64,000 bases of DNA from JALYNX01 sp963780755 (GTDB lineage Bacteria > Actinomycetota > Acidimicrobiia > Spongiisociales > ZC4RG35): the NCBI GenBank assembly GCA_963780755.1, contig CAWACX010000002.1:496001-560000 (forward strand), read 5' to 3'. The position numbers and the translations under genes were made by a program. The notes beneath the pieces were generated by a model. That model was given only the letters and a program-made list of their open reading frames with translations. It searched no databases and was not told the DNA's origin. Below are positions 9,656 through 16,920 of the stretch, in pieces (positions within the stretch are counted from its first letter, which is position 1; each line of letters opens with the position of its first letter).

Positions 9656-9837
9656 CGGAGCGCAAGAGCTTCCTCTTGCGCATCGACCCGAAGCTGCATC
9701 GGGTGCTGGAACGATGGGCTGCCGAGGACTTGCGCAGCCTCAACAGCCAGATCGAGTTCCTCTTGATCCAGACTGCGAGAAAGAACCGGCGTTGGCCTGC
9801 TGAAGACCAGCCGCGTCCTCGACAACAGGGCTCATAG
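9652..9837 (+). CDS. Arc-type ribbon-helix-helix small protein
   Basis: This 61-residue protein begins MTERKSFLLRIDPKLHRVLE and continues WAAEDLRSLNSQIEFLLI. That is the Arc/ribbon-helix-helix pattern: a beta strand with alternating polar residues, then two helices. Such proteins dimerise and bind DNA. The start overlaps the SPFH stop (ATGA), so the two proteins are made together. This pairing is seen in other Actinomycetota, from my recollection of families. The target is unknown, but autoregulation of the pair is plausible. Confidence 0.75.
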   Translation: MTERKSFLLRIDPKLHRVLERWAAEDLRSLNSQIEFLLIQTARKNRRWPAEDQPRPRQQGS

Positions 9838-11062
9838 CCCAGCTAGTGCCTCCAGGGCCCGGTCCACCTCTTCGGCAGGTGTTGTAGTGCACGAACCCGA
9901 TCCGGACCAGCCCGCGATCCGCCACTCCTAGGCGGTCCATCGCGTTGACCGCGTAGTAGTGGCCCGACCACACATAGATCCCGGATTTCCCGAGTCGGGC
10001 CGCCACCTTCTCCGGGTCGTGGCCTTCGACGCTGACGGCGAAGGTGGCGACACGCTCCGGGCCTAACCGGGGGACCCCGTGAACTCTCACCGCCGGAATC
10101 GCGGCAAGGCCACTGAGGAACTGCTCGGAGAGGGAGGCCTCATGATCGTGAATCAGCCGGTAGGCGGCCTCCAGCCGTTGACGTCGTGGCTCAGGCCCGT
10201 CACCGGCCAGGGAAGCCAGGTATTCGACCGCAGCCGTGACCCCGGCGAGAGACTCGAAGGACTGGGTGCCTGTTTCCATCTTGCCCGGCGGGTCGGATGG
10301 CGCAGGCCGCACCTTGTAGAAGTCGAGGTCTGCGAGGCGTTCCAGCTTCCCGAAGAGGATCCCGGTGTGAGGGCCGAAGAACTTGTACGACGAGGCGACC
10401 AGGAAGTCACAGTCGAACGACCGGACATCGAGCAGGAGGTGGGGCCCGGCGTGCACCGCGTCCAGGTAGACCAGGGCGCCGGCCTCATGGGCCATTGCGG
10501 CGATCGACTCCACGTCGACCACTGTGCCGATCGCATTGGAGGCGACGCAGACCGCCACCAAACGCACCCTCTCGTCGAGGAGCTCGCCCACTGCGGAAGG
10601 GTCGAGCTCGCCGCTCGCGGGATCGAACTCTGCCACCCGGAGTTCGGCGCCGGCATCAGCGGCGGCGCGAGCCCACGGTGTGAAGTTGGCGTCGTGGTCC
10701 AGGCTGGTGACCAACACGGCATCATCCGGCTCCCACGTCGAGGCCAGAGCACGACTCACCGCGAAGGTGATGCTGGTCATGTTCTGCCCGAATGACAGTT
10801 CGGAGGGCTCGGCGTTGAACAGGTCCGCCATCGCTCGACGGGCGTCGACTGTGATTTGGTCCGCACGCTCCGATGCCCCGAATCCGCCCCCGAGATTGCT
10901 CACGCCCTCCCGGAGCACGCTGTTCATCGCCTCGATGACGGTGTCGGGCACCTGGGTGCCGCCAGGCCCATCGAGGTAGGCCACGGGCTGCCCGTTCTCG
11001 CTCCGCGCCAGTGCGGGAAAGCGGGAACGAGTTGCTTCGACGTCGAGCGCAGCGGGGGGCAT
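9832..11062 (-). CDS. Class V aminotransferase / cysteine desulfurase-like protein (one frame break)
   Basis: This PLP enzyme is about 409 residues and belongs to the fold-type I class V group (SufS/CsdA-like). Visible features are YLDGPGGTQVP near the start, HDANFTPW, an aspartate in VYLDAVHAGPH, and the PLP lysine in VASSYKFFGPHTG. I prefer the start MPPAALDVEATRSRFPAL at 11062 over an upstream ATG. The end VRIGFVHYNT changes frame near 9881. The expected ending AEEVDRALEALAGL then reads in the next frame to a stop at 9832. Substrate is not clear, and it may not be a true desulfurase. Convergent with the RHH gene. Confidence 0.85.
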
Positions 11063-11242
11063 CCCCTTTGTGTAGCAGCGCGTCATGCCGCTGCTCAATC
11101 CCGATGGGTCGATCGGCCCCGTCCCCGGTTCAAGGAATTCCTTGTCAAATGCCGATCTAACTTCATGACTCTCGTCTCGGGTCTCTCCAGGTCGGAGCCC
11201 GGAGGTCCTCGCCCAGGCGCCCTTGCCGCCGGATTCGTTGGT

Positions 11243-11389
11243 ATGACCGTTGAGGGCCTCGGCTACTACCTGTTCGCCTTCCTGGTCTCGATCACCGCTG
11301 CCATCTGGCTGGGGATCGTCCGGCGTCGCGAGGAAGCGGTTATCGGTCGGATTGAGTCATCGGACGAGGCAGGCCCGTCGGAGTCATAG
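11243..11389 (+). CDS. Putative small membrane protein
   Basis: A 48-residue reading frame starts MTVEGLGYYLFAFLVSITAA and continues IWLGIVRRREEAVIG. It contains one membrane helix with a basic end and an acidic tail. The frame lies alone between the divergent aminotransferase gene and a tRNA-Ile fragment. No strong ribosome site is visible. It may be real, but the evidence is a single hydrophobic segment in a short frame. Confidence 0.3.
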   Translation: MTVEGLGYYLFAFLVSITAAIWLGIVRRREEAVIGRIESSDEAGPSES

Positions 11390-11392
11390 GGG

Positions 11393-11420
11393 TGTGGGCC
11401 CACGTGGACTGGAACCACGG
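11393..11420 (-). repeat. Partial copy of the tRNA-Ile 3' end (direct repeat, att-like)
   Basis: These 28 bases match 12022-12049, the 3' end of tRNA-Ile, at 27 of 28 positions. The single difference is G at 11411 for T at 12040. The copy includes the acceptor strand and most of the T arm, in the same orientation. The two copies bracket the RibD-like gene. This is the arrangement left when an element inserts at a tRNA 3' end, but no integrase is present. Confidence 0.7.
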
Positions 11421-11438
11421 GACGGGTAGGCGTGCCGG

Positions 11439-11999
11439 CTAACGCGCGACCCGGTAGCGGAGGTAGACGACTTTGGAGCTGAAGGTGCGGGTCTCGACGA
11501 GCTCGAGCTCCACTCGGCGCTCGCGCTGGGGGAAGTAGGGGATGCCGCCGCCAACCAGCACCGGGTAGACCATGGCCCGGTACTCGTCGATCAGACCCAA
11601 CGCGGCCGCCTCGGCGGCGAGCGTCGCGCCGCCGATCGCAATGTCGCCCTCCCCCGGCTCGGCTCGCAGTCGATCGATCTCCTCCGCCAGGCCGCTGGAG
11701 GCCAGCCGGGCGTTGCCCTCCACTGCCGACAACATGGTGGAGAACACCACCTTCGGGAGAGGCTTCCAAAGCGCGGCCCACTCGAGCTCGGCGTCGTCGA
11801 GCGATCGGTCCTGGTCGGCGGTCTCCCAATACAGCATCGTCTCGTACAGCCGTCGTCCCATCAGGTGGACACCGACCTCGCGTATCTCGTCGATCCAGTA
11901 GCGGAAGATCTCGTCCGTCAACCCCCAGTCGAAGGAGCCGTCCGGCCCGACGATGTAGCCGTCAGCTGAGATGCTCATCGAGTAGGTCACGCTGCGCAT
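11439..11999 (-). CDS. RibD C-terminal/DHFR-like reductase family protein
   Basis: This 186-residue protein belongs to the RibD-C/YyaP-like branch of the dihydrofolate reductase fold. It starts MRSVTYSMSISADGYIVGPD, the common opening strand and substrate loop. VHLMGRRLYETM and the GGATLAAEAAALGLIDEYR helix follow. YPVLVGGGIPYFP matches the nucleotide-binding segment. These proteins are usually NADPH reductases of unknown substrate. I chose the ATG at 11999 because an upstream in-frame reading runs into tRNA-Ile. The gene lies between two copies of a tRNA-Ile 3' end. Confidence 0.85.
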   Translation of the reverse strand: MRSVTYSMSISADGYIVGPDGSFDWGLTDEIFRYWIDEIREVGVHLMGRRLYETMLYWETADQDRSLDDAELEWAALWKPLPKVVFSTMLSAVEGNARLASSGLAEEIDRLRAEPGEGDIAIGGATLAAEAAALGLIDEYRAMVYPVLVGGGIPYFPQRERRVELELVETRTFSSKVVYLRYRVAR

Positions 12000-12023
12000 C
12001 GGAAGTCCTGGGTCGGTGAATTG

Positions 12024-12098
12024 TGGGCCCACGTGGACTTGAACCACGGACCTCATCCTTATCAGGGATGCGCTCTAACCGGGCTGAGCTATGGGCCC
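12024..12098 (-). tRNA. tRNA-Ile (anticodon GAT)
   Basis: The reverse strand folds as a complete cloverleaf. The acceptor arm is GGGCCCA with TGGGCCC. The anticodon stem-loop has CTGATAA with anticodon GAT, and the T arm is CGTGG-TTCAAGT-CCACG. The discriminator base is A. CCA is not encoded. A tRNA-Ile near gyrA is typical of Actinomycetota. Its 3' end is duplicated at 11393-11420. Confidence 0.95.
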
Positions 12099-12180
12099 CC
12101 CGACTCGTAGTCAAGGAGTTGGGATTGTATCGACACAGGGAAATCAGGCGAAGTGCCTGGTCCCAGGGTCCGCTCGGTAG

Positions 12181-13320
12181 CTAGGCGAGCGACGCCCGGA
12201 ACAGCTCGGTCTGACCAGGGATCCCTCGCAGGCCGACCGAGCCCTTGGGTGCAAATTCGAGGTCGGTACCGGTGGCCAGGTCCCGTACCGTTCGGGTGAC
12301 CACGACTTCATTGGCGTCGGCAACTCCCAGTGCACGAGCAGCCATGTGGACCGCGATGCCCCCAATATCCCCCTCTCGCAACTCGATCTCTCCGGTGTGG
12401 ATTGCACTCCTCATCTGAAGCTCGAGGCGAATCAGAGCATCACGGAGACCGAAGGCGCAACGCAGGGCCCTGGTTGGAGCATCGAAGGTGGCGAGCACGC
12501 CGTCCCCTGTGCTCTTCACGAATTGACCCGTCCACCGGGCGACCTCGGAGCGCGCCAACTCGTCGTGCCGGTCGATGAGCTCTCGCCATGCCCGGTCGCC
12601 CAGTTCGACCGCTCGCCCGGTGGAATCGACCAAATCCGTGAACAACACCGTTGCCAGCACCCGATTCGTGTCCTGGGCGGCCTGGAGGGATCGCACCTGC
12701 TCCTGGGTCCAGGCGAACTCGGCTTCGAACCGGCTGGTCGGCCCTTCACTCTGCGGTTGATAGGTGAGCAAGACGACCCCCGAGGCGAAGGACCTAGTGC
12801 CAACCAGGCTGAGATGGTGGAGGTCGATCCCATCGCGGAAGAGGTGCTTTCCGCTTCCTAGGATCACCGGATAGACGAGCAAGCGGTACTCGTCGACGAG
12901 ATCGTGCTCCAAGAGGAAGTCAACCAGGCTTGGGCTCCCATACACGACCAGTTCATCGCCAGGCTGCTCCTTGACGCGTCTGATCTCATCGACGACGTCA
13001 CCCGAGATGAGTGTCGAATTGTTCCAATCGACACTGGCCAACGTTTTCGACACCACGTACTTTGGGATCTCATTGACCTGACTTGTCAGAGGGCCGGGCG
13101 GCGCAGTAGGCCAGAAGGCTGCCCAGATCTGGAAAGTCTTCCTTCCCAGCAGAAAAGCGTCGGCACTGAACACCTGCGCGGTGTTGTAGTCCTCGTCTTC
13201 CTCGCCCTGAATTCGCAGTGCCCAGGCATTCTTGCCATCTCGGTGCTCGTCGAATCCAGGCCCTTCGACCACTCCATCGAGGGTCATGAAAGCTGTGACG
13301 ATCAGTCTCACTCCAATCAT
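12181..13320 (-). CDS. Fusion of RibD/DHFR-like domain with class III nucleotide cyclase
   Basis: This intact 379-residue protein has two unrelated domains. Residues 1-190 are RibD-C/DHFR-like: LIVTAFMTLDGVVEG at 6-20, FLLGRKTFQIW at 56-66, and YPVILGSGKHLF at 150-161. Residues 215-379 form a class III adenylate/guanylate cyclase domain. It has FTDLVDST at 227-234 with metal Asp229, VKSTGDGVLATF at 268-279 with Lys269 and Asp273, and GGIAVHMAARA at 320-330, where His325 replaces the usual Asn and Arg329 is kept. I chose the ATG at 13320 (MIGVRL). A reductase-like sensor controlling cyclic nucleotide synthesis is a hypothesis. Function is not known. Confidence 0.85.
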   Translation of the reverse strand: MIGVRLIVTAFMTLDGVVEGPGFDEHRDGKNAWALRIQGEEDEDYNTAQVFSADAFLLGRKTFQIWAAFWPTAPPGPLTSQVNEIPKYVVSKTLASVDWNNSTLISGDVVDEIRRVKEQPGDELVVYGSPSLVDFLLEHDLVDEYRLLVYPVILGSGKHLFRDGIDLHHLSLVGTRSFASGVVLLTYQPQSEGPTSRFEAEFAWTQEQVRSLQAAQDTNRVLATVLFTDLVDSTGRAVELGDRAWRELIDRHDELARSEVARWTGQFVKSTGDGVLATFDAPTRALRCAFGLRDALIRLELQMRSAIHTGEIELREGDIGGIAVHMAARALGVADANEVVVTRTVRDLATGTDLEFAPKGSVGLRGIPGQTELFRASLA

Positions 13321-13388
13321 TGTGCCGGTCGGGTGACGGGGGCGTCGAGTCGGGTGTCCTGGGGAGCGTGGTGGCATAACCTGCTCGA

Positions 13389-13754
13389 GTGCCTCCAGCG
13401 TTTACCGAGCTCCTCGTCCCCGACGCCGCGGCCTGGCGGTCCTGGTTGGAGGAGAACCATGACGAGTCAACGGGTGTGCGTTTGGTGTTGACCAAGAAGG
13501 GCGGGCATGTCACGGAGTTGAACTACGAAGCCGCGCTTCAGGAGGCACTCTGCTTCGGTTGGATCGACGGGCAGGGGAGCAAGCGGGACGAAGGCAGTTG
13601 GGTGGTCCGATTCAGTCCCCGCACCACTCGCAGCGTGTGGTCGACGCCAAACAGGCAGAGAGTGGCGAAGCTCGAGGCCGAGGGACGAATGACGGATGCC
13701 GGTCGCGCCGCGGTGGAGAAGGCCAAGGCTGGCGGGCGGTGGGAGCAGACCTGA
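13389..13754 (+). CDS. YdeI/OmpD-associated family protein, C-terminally short
   Basis: This 121-residue protein resembles the YdeI family, sometimes called bacteriocin-protection proteins. Visible family text is ALCFGWIDGQGSKRDE and VVRFSPRTTRSVWS, then MTDAGRAAVEKAKAGGRW. Typical members run about 190 residues, with a further helical tail after GRW. Here the frame stops six bases after that point, and I see no continuation in other frames. A strong terminator follows 22 bases later, so the shortening is probably real and not an assembly slip. Start is GTG 13389. Confidence 0.75.
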   Translation: MPPAFTELLVPDAAAWRSWLEENHDESTGVRLVLTKKGGHVTELNYEAALQEALCFGWIDGQGSKRDEGSWVVRFSPRTTRSVWSTPNRQRVAKLEAEGRMTDAGRAAVEKAKAGGRWEQT

Positions 13755-13775
13755 TCGAGGGACGACTTCCATGCA

Positions 13776-13805
13776 GAGGGGCCCCCGCCTGAGCGGGGGC
13801 CCCTC
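13776..13805. terminator. Strong bidirectional intrinsic terminator
   Basis: A perfect 13-bp stem (GAGGGGCCCCCGC with its complement) encloses a CTGA loop and is followed by TTCTC. It lies between two convergent genes, YdeI-like on plus and the collagen-like gene on minus, so it probably ends both transcripts. Confidence 0.85.
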
Positions 13806-13828
13806 TTCTCGCTGCGTTGAGTTGACGA

Positions 13829-14771
13829 CTAGCTGGCGCAGATTGCGTATGCCTGAAGCGTCCAATCGCCGCCAACAGGGGCAATATCGGGCTCCGAGGC
13901 CTTCACCGTCCACGTGGTGGCGTTCGAGGGGTAGGACTGGGTGATGTGCAGGTTCTCAGTTTCCGCGCCACCCAAGATGAACCCTCCACCTACCACCACA
14001 CCGGTAGTGCAAGTGGCCGTGGCCGTCTGGTCATCGCTACTGCTAGCGGCTGTCGCCGTTCCGACCTTGATGGTGAAGGTCGAACCGGGGCCAGGAAGAC
14101 CCTGGATGCCCTGGATGCCCTGAATGCCCTGGTCGCCCTGGGGGCCTTGGGGGCCCGGCACCGTGGAGTCGGCACCGGCAGGACCAGGCTCGCCCTGGGG
14201 ACCTTGGGGGCCTGCCACCGTGGAGTCGGCACCGGCAGGACCAGGCTCGCCCTGGGGACCTTGGGGGCCTGCCACTGTGGAGTCGGCACCGGCAGGACCA
14301 GGCTCGCCCTGGGGACCCTGGACCTTGGGGGCCTTGGGCCGCCACTGTGGAGTCGGCACCGGCAGGACCAGGCTCGCCCTGGGGACCCTGGGGGCCCGGC
14401 ACCGTAGAGGCAGCACCGGCAGCACCAGTGGCACCGGCGGGACCGGTGGCACCGGCAGGACCTGTTGCACCGGTAGCACCCTTGTCACCCTTCGGGCCCT
14501 GGGCACCGGCAGGCATGATGTCGGACTCGGCGAACCGCTTCAAGAAGGCGGACATCTGACCGCGAGTCACGAAGTCCTCCGGGCAGAACAGGTCGTTGGC
14601 CGGCGGGTTACAACCCTTTGTGATCCCGTTCTCGTCCATCCAGTCGATGGCAACCGAGAACGTGTGATCTGAAGGCACATCCCTGAATCTTGTTGGCACT
14701 GCCACGGCGGCCGTTGCCGCTAGAAGCACCACCGCTGTCACCCCGAGGATGACGAATCGACGCCTTTTCAT
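13829..14771 (-). CDS. Secreted collagen-like protein with S-layer-like repeat (one frame break)
   Basis: The product is a surface or secreted protein of about 314 residues. It opens with a signal peptide MKRRRFVILGVTAVVLLAAT. Then comes one S-layer-like repeat (FRDVPSDHTFSVAIDWMDE, GCNPPANDLFCPEDF, TRGQMSAFLKRF). A long Gly-X-Y collagen-like region follows, including several 19-residue units with GPQGPQGEPGPAGAD. A C-terminal globular domain has YPSNATTWTVKASEPD. The frame breaks inside the Gly-X-Y block near 14310-14340. Two missing C bases in one proline/glycine codon run would restore it. Probably cell-surface display or adhesion. Confidence 0.8.
14155..14403 (-). repeat. Coding tandem repeat, 57-bp unit (Gly-X-Y, collagen-like)
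   Basis: The block repeats a 57-bp unit coding 19 residues (GPQGPQGEPGPAGADSTVA). The marker GTGGAGTCGGC recurs at 14163, 14220, 14277 and 14347 on the plus strand. The first two spacings are 57 bp. The last is 70 bp, not a multiple of three, which coincides with the frame break. Copy-number variation is likely between strains. Confidence 0.8.
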
Positions 14772-14935
14772 TTCCCTACTCCTTGATGTCTGGGGACAAA
14801 CTTGATTCCCTGATGCAGCGGGTATCGGCGTCGCGCCCCAAGACTTTGAGCGCACACGCACAAATTGAGGCGTTAGGACTAGTCCCTGGATGCGTGAGAT
14901 CGGAGTCGATGCGACCTTCTAGAATGCCGAATATC

Positions 14936-15011
14936 GGGGACGTAGCTCAGCTGGAAGAGCACCGGCTTTGCAAGCCGGGGGTCGTGGGTTCGAGTCCCAT
15001 CGTCTCCACCA
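14936..15011 (+). tRNA. tRNA-Ala (anticodon TGC)
   Basis: A full cloverleaf is present. The acceptor arm is GGGGACG with CGTCTCC, the anticodon stem-loop is CCGGC-TTTGCAA-GCCGG with anticodon TGC, and the T arm is GTGGG-TTCGAGT-CCCAT. The discriminator is A, followed by an encoded CCA at 15009-15011. Ile and Ala tRNAs near gyrA are conserved in Actinomycetota. Confidence 0.95.
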
Positions 15012-15072
15012 GCCAATCCGGGAATGAACCATCGATCATGGCGTTTCCGGGGTTGTTCGAAGAGGAGTCGAA

Positions 15073-16251
15073 ATGCCAGAAGCGGTGATCGTCGATGCGG
15101 TCCGGACCCCGATCGGCAAGCGGAATGGGGTTTTCAAGGACATCCACCCCGTCGACCTGGCGGCTATTCCCCTTCAGGCGCTCGTGGAGCGCAACCAACT
15201 CGACCCTTCACGGATCGACGACGTGATCATGGGGACCGTCAGCCAGACCGGGGAGCAGGCTTACAACGTGGGGCGCAACGCCGCCCTGGCGGCCGGCTTC
15301 CCCGAAGAGGTTCCCGGGGTCACGATCGATCGTCAATGCGGCTCATCCCAGCAGGCGGCCCACTTCGCCGCCCAGGCGGTGATGGCGGGGGCCCAGGAGA
15401 TCGTGATCGCGGCCGGCGTGGAGAGCATGACCAGGGTCCCGCTAGGCATCACCGCTCATCAGGGACCGGGCCTCCCCTTCGGGCCCAGGATGCTGGACCG
15501 TTACTCCCAGGGCCTGGTCCCCCAGGGGATCTCGGCGGAGATGATCGCCGAGAAATGGGGCGTGTCCCGGCCCGAGCTCGACCAGATCGCCCTCGACTCC
15601 CACGCTAGGGCCGCCACCGCCACCGAGGAGGGGCGCTTCGAGGGGCAGATCATCCCGGTCGGGATCACCCTGGACAATGGGACCCGGCAGACGGTGACCC
15701 GAGACGAGGGGATACGCACCGACACTTCGTTGGAGAAGTTGAGTGCACTCCAGCCCGCCTTCAAAGGCGATGGTGTGGTCACGGCGGGTAACTCGTCCCA
15801 GATCTCCGACGGCGCAGCCGCGGTTCTGGTCATGGAGGAGGAACGGGCCCGGGCGCTCGGGTTGACCCCACGTGCCCGCTTCGTGGCGTTCGCTATGGCG
15901 GGCGTCGATCCGGTCACGATGCTGACCGGGCCGATCCCGGCCACGGAGAAGGTGCTGGAGCGGGCCGGTCTCGGGATCGATGAGATCGACCTCTTCGAAG
16001 TCAACGAGGCGTTTGCCTCCGTGATCGCGGCCTGGCGCATCGAGCACGGTGGGGCAGATCCCCTCGCCCTCTGGGAGCGGACCAACGTGAACGGGGGCGC
16101 GATCGCCATCGGACACCCCACGGGGGCCTCCGGGGCGCGCCTCCTCACCGCGCTGCTCTGGGAGCTGGAGCGGACCGGAGGCCGCTACGGGTTGCAGACG
16201 ATGTGTGAGGGTGGCGGGATGGCCAACGCCCTGATCATCGAACGGATGTGA
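15073..16251 (+). CDS. Thiolase family acetyl-CoA acyltransferase
   Basis: The 392-residue enzyme is a thiolase that joins or cleaves acyl-CoA, in beta-oxidation or acetoacetyl-CoA formation. The nucleophile is Cys89 in DRQCGSSQQ. The histidine motif NGGAIAIGHPTGASGAR and the second cysteine motif CEGGGMANALIIERM are present near the C-terminus. NEAFASVIAAW is also typical. It has an ATG start and is intact. It follows tRNA-Ala and overlaps the next reading frame by GTGA. The sequence resembles acetyl-CoA acetyltransferases of lipid or steroid breakdown, but the substrate cannot be fixed. Confidence 0.9.
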   Translation: MPEAVIVDAVRTPIGKRNGVFKDIHPVDLAAIPLQALVERNQLDPSRIDDVIMGTVSQTGEQAYNVGRNAALAAGFPEEVPGVTIDRQCGSSQQAAHFAAQAVMAGAQEIVIAAGVESMTRVPLGITAHQGPGLPFGPRMLDRYSQGLVPQGISAEMIAEKWGVSRPELDQIALDSHARAATATEEGRFEGQIIPVGITLDNGTRQTVTRDEGIRTDTSLEKLSALQPAFKGDGVVTAGNSSQISDGAAAVLVMEEERARALGLTPRARFVAFAMAGVDPVTMLTGPIPATEKVLERAGLGIDEIDLFEVNEAFASVIAAWRIEHGGADPLALWERTNVNGGAIAIGHPTGASGARLLTALLWELERTGGRYGLQTMCEGGGMANALIIERM

Positions 16252-16589
16252 TCGTGCAGGGAGGTACACGACGCCTCCCCGGCTGCGCCAGTACTCCCCC
16301 CAACGCTCACTTCGTTCGCTGGGGGGAGAAGCTGACCGGGAACACTGCCTTCGATGTCATCCTCGCGGTGGTGCTCGGTTTGATCATCTGGAGGGTCTCG
16401 CTGGCCCTGATCCGAATGTTGTCGACCCCGCCTCCCGAGATCGACCCCGAAGACGTCGTCACCGTCGATCAGGACTACAAGTGCACCGTTTGCGGCGCCG
16501 AATTGACCATGAAAGCGGTGAATGTCAGCCAGGAATCGGCCCCCCGGCACTGTCGCGAGGACATGATCCCTGTGTGGCGCCCGGCCTGA
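16248..16589 (+). CDS. Membrane-anchored zinc-ribbon protein
   Basis: The reading frame gives 113 residues. A hydrophobic segment AFDVILAVVLGLIIWRVSLA is followed by an acidic linker. A C-terminal zinc-ribbon-like part has CTVCGAEL and, further on, PRHCREDM. Similar small proteins with this C-terminus are common in Actinomycetota. The GTG start at 16248 overlaps the thiolase stop. The first 27 or so codons lie in a 57-bp palindromic repeat that recurs at 26645, so the N-terminus may be repeat-derived. The true start is uncertain. Confidence 0.6.
   Translation: MIVQGGTRRLPGCASTPPNAHFVRWGEKLTGNTAFDVILAVVLGLIIWRVSLALIRMLSTPPPEIDPEDVVTVDQDYKCTVCGAELTMKAVNVSQESAPRHCREDMIPVWRPA
16274..16330. repeat. 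57-bp palindromic (REP-like) repeat, copy 1
   Basis: This unit matches 26645-26701 at 53 of 57 positions. It contains a small dyad (near CGGCTGCGCCAG) and a larger one, CTCCCCCCA paired with TGGGGGGAG around a central ACTTCGTT. Unusually, this copy is inside a coding frame. Only two copies are seen in the window, but the form resembles a dispersed extragenic palindrome. Confidence 0.7.
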
Positions 16590-16677
16590 ATCGACGAATC
16601 ACACGCCTGTAGTTTTCCCGAGGTTTCTCCACAGGATGTTGAGAACTACACAGTTGTAACTCGCTACCCTCGCCGCC

Positions 16678-16917
16678 GTGCCGGAGTCGAAGCGCCGCAA
16701 GCCCAAAACTCGGCCCCCGTCAGCACAGGCGGCCGCCGAGGCAGCCAAGGCCAAGGATCCGAGCCCGACCTGGTACGTGGCTCTCATGGCCGGCCTGATG
16801 GTGGTCGGGGTGATCCTGGTGTTGGTCCGCTTCGTCTTCGAGCTCGACCAACTGGTCCTCGTCGTCGGCCTGGTAGCGATCGCCGCCGGGTTCCTGATGA
16901 CCACCAACTACCGCTGA
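16678..16917 (+). CDS. crgA: Cell division protein CrgA
   Basis: The 79-residue protein starts at GTG 16678. A basic, Ala-rich N-terminus (MPESKRRKPKTRPP) leads into PTWYVALMAGLMVVGVILVL, and a second membrane helix ends FLMTTNYR. Two helices with a short cytoplasmic head is the CrgA pattern. CrgA is an actinobacterial divisome protein that helps recruit FtsI and coordinate septum synthesis. It lies convergent with pknB, as in mycobacteria and streptomycetes. Confidence 0.9.
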   Translation: MPESKRRKPKTRPPSAQAAAEAAKAKDPSPTWYVALMAGLMVVGVILVLVRFVFELDQLVLVVGLVAIAAGFLMTTNYR

Positions 16918-16920
16918 GGC

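Noticed and set aside
14155..14403. Regular repeats that might be a CRISPR array.
   Set aside because: The units are 57-bp in-frame Gly-X-Y codons with no unique spacers and no cas genes nearby. It is a coding tandem repeat.
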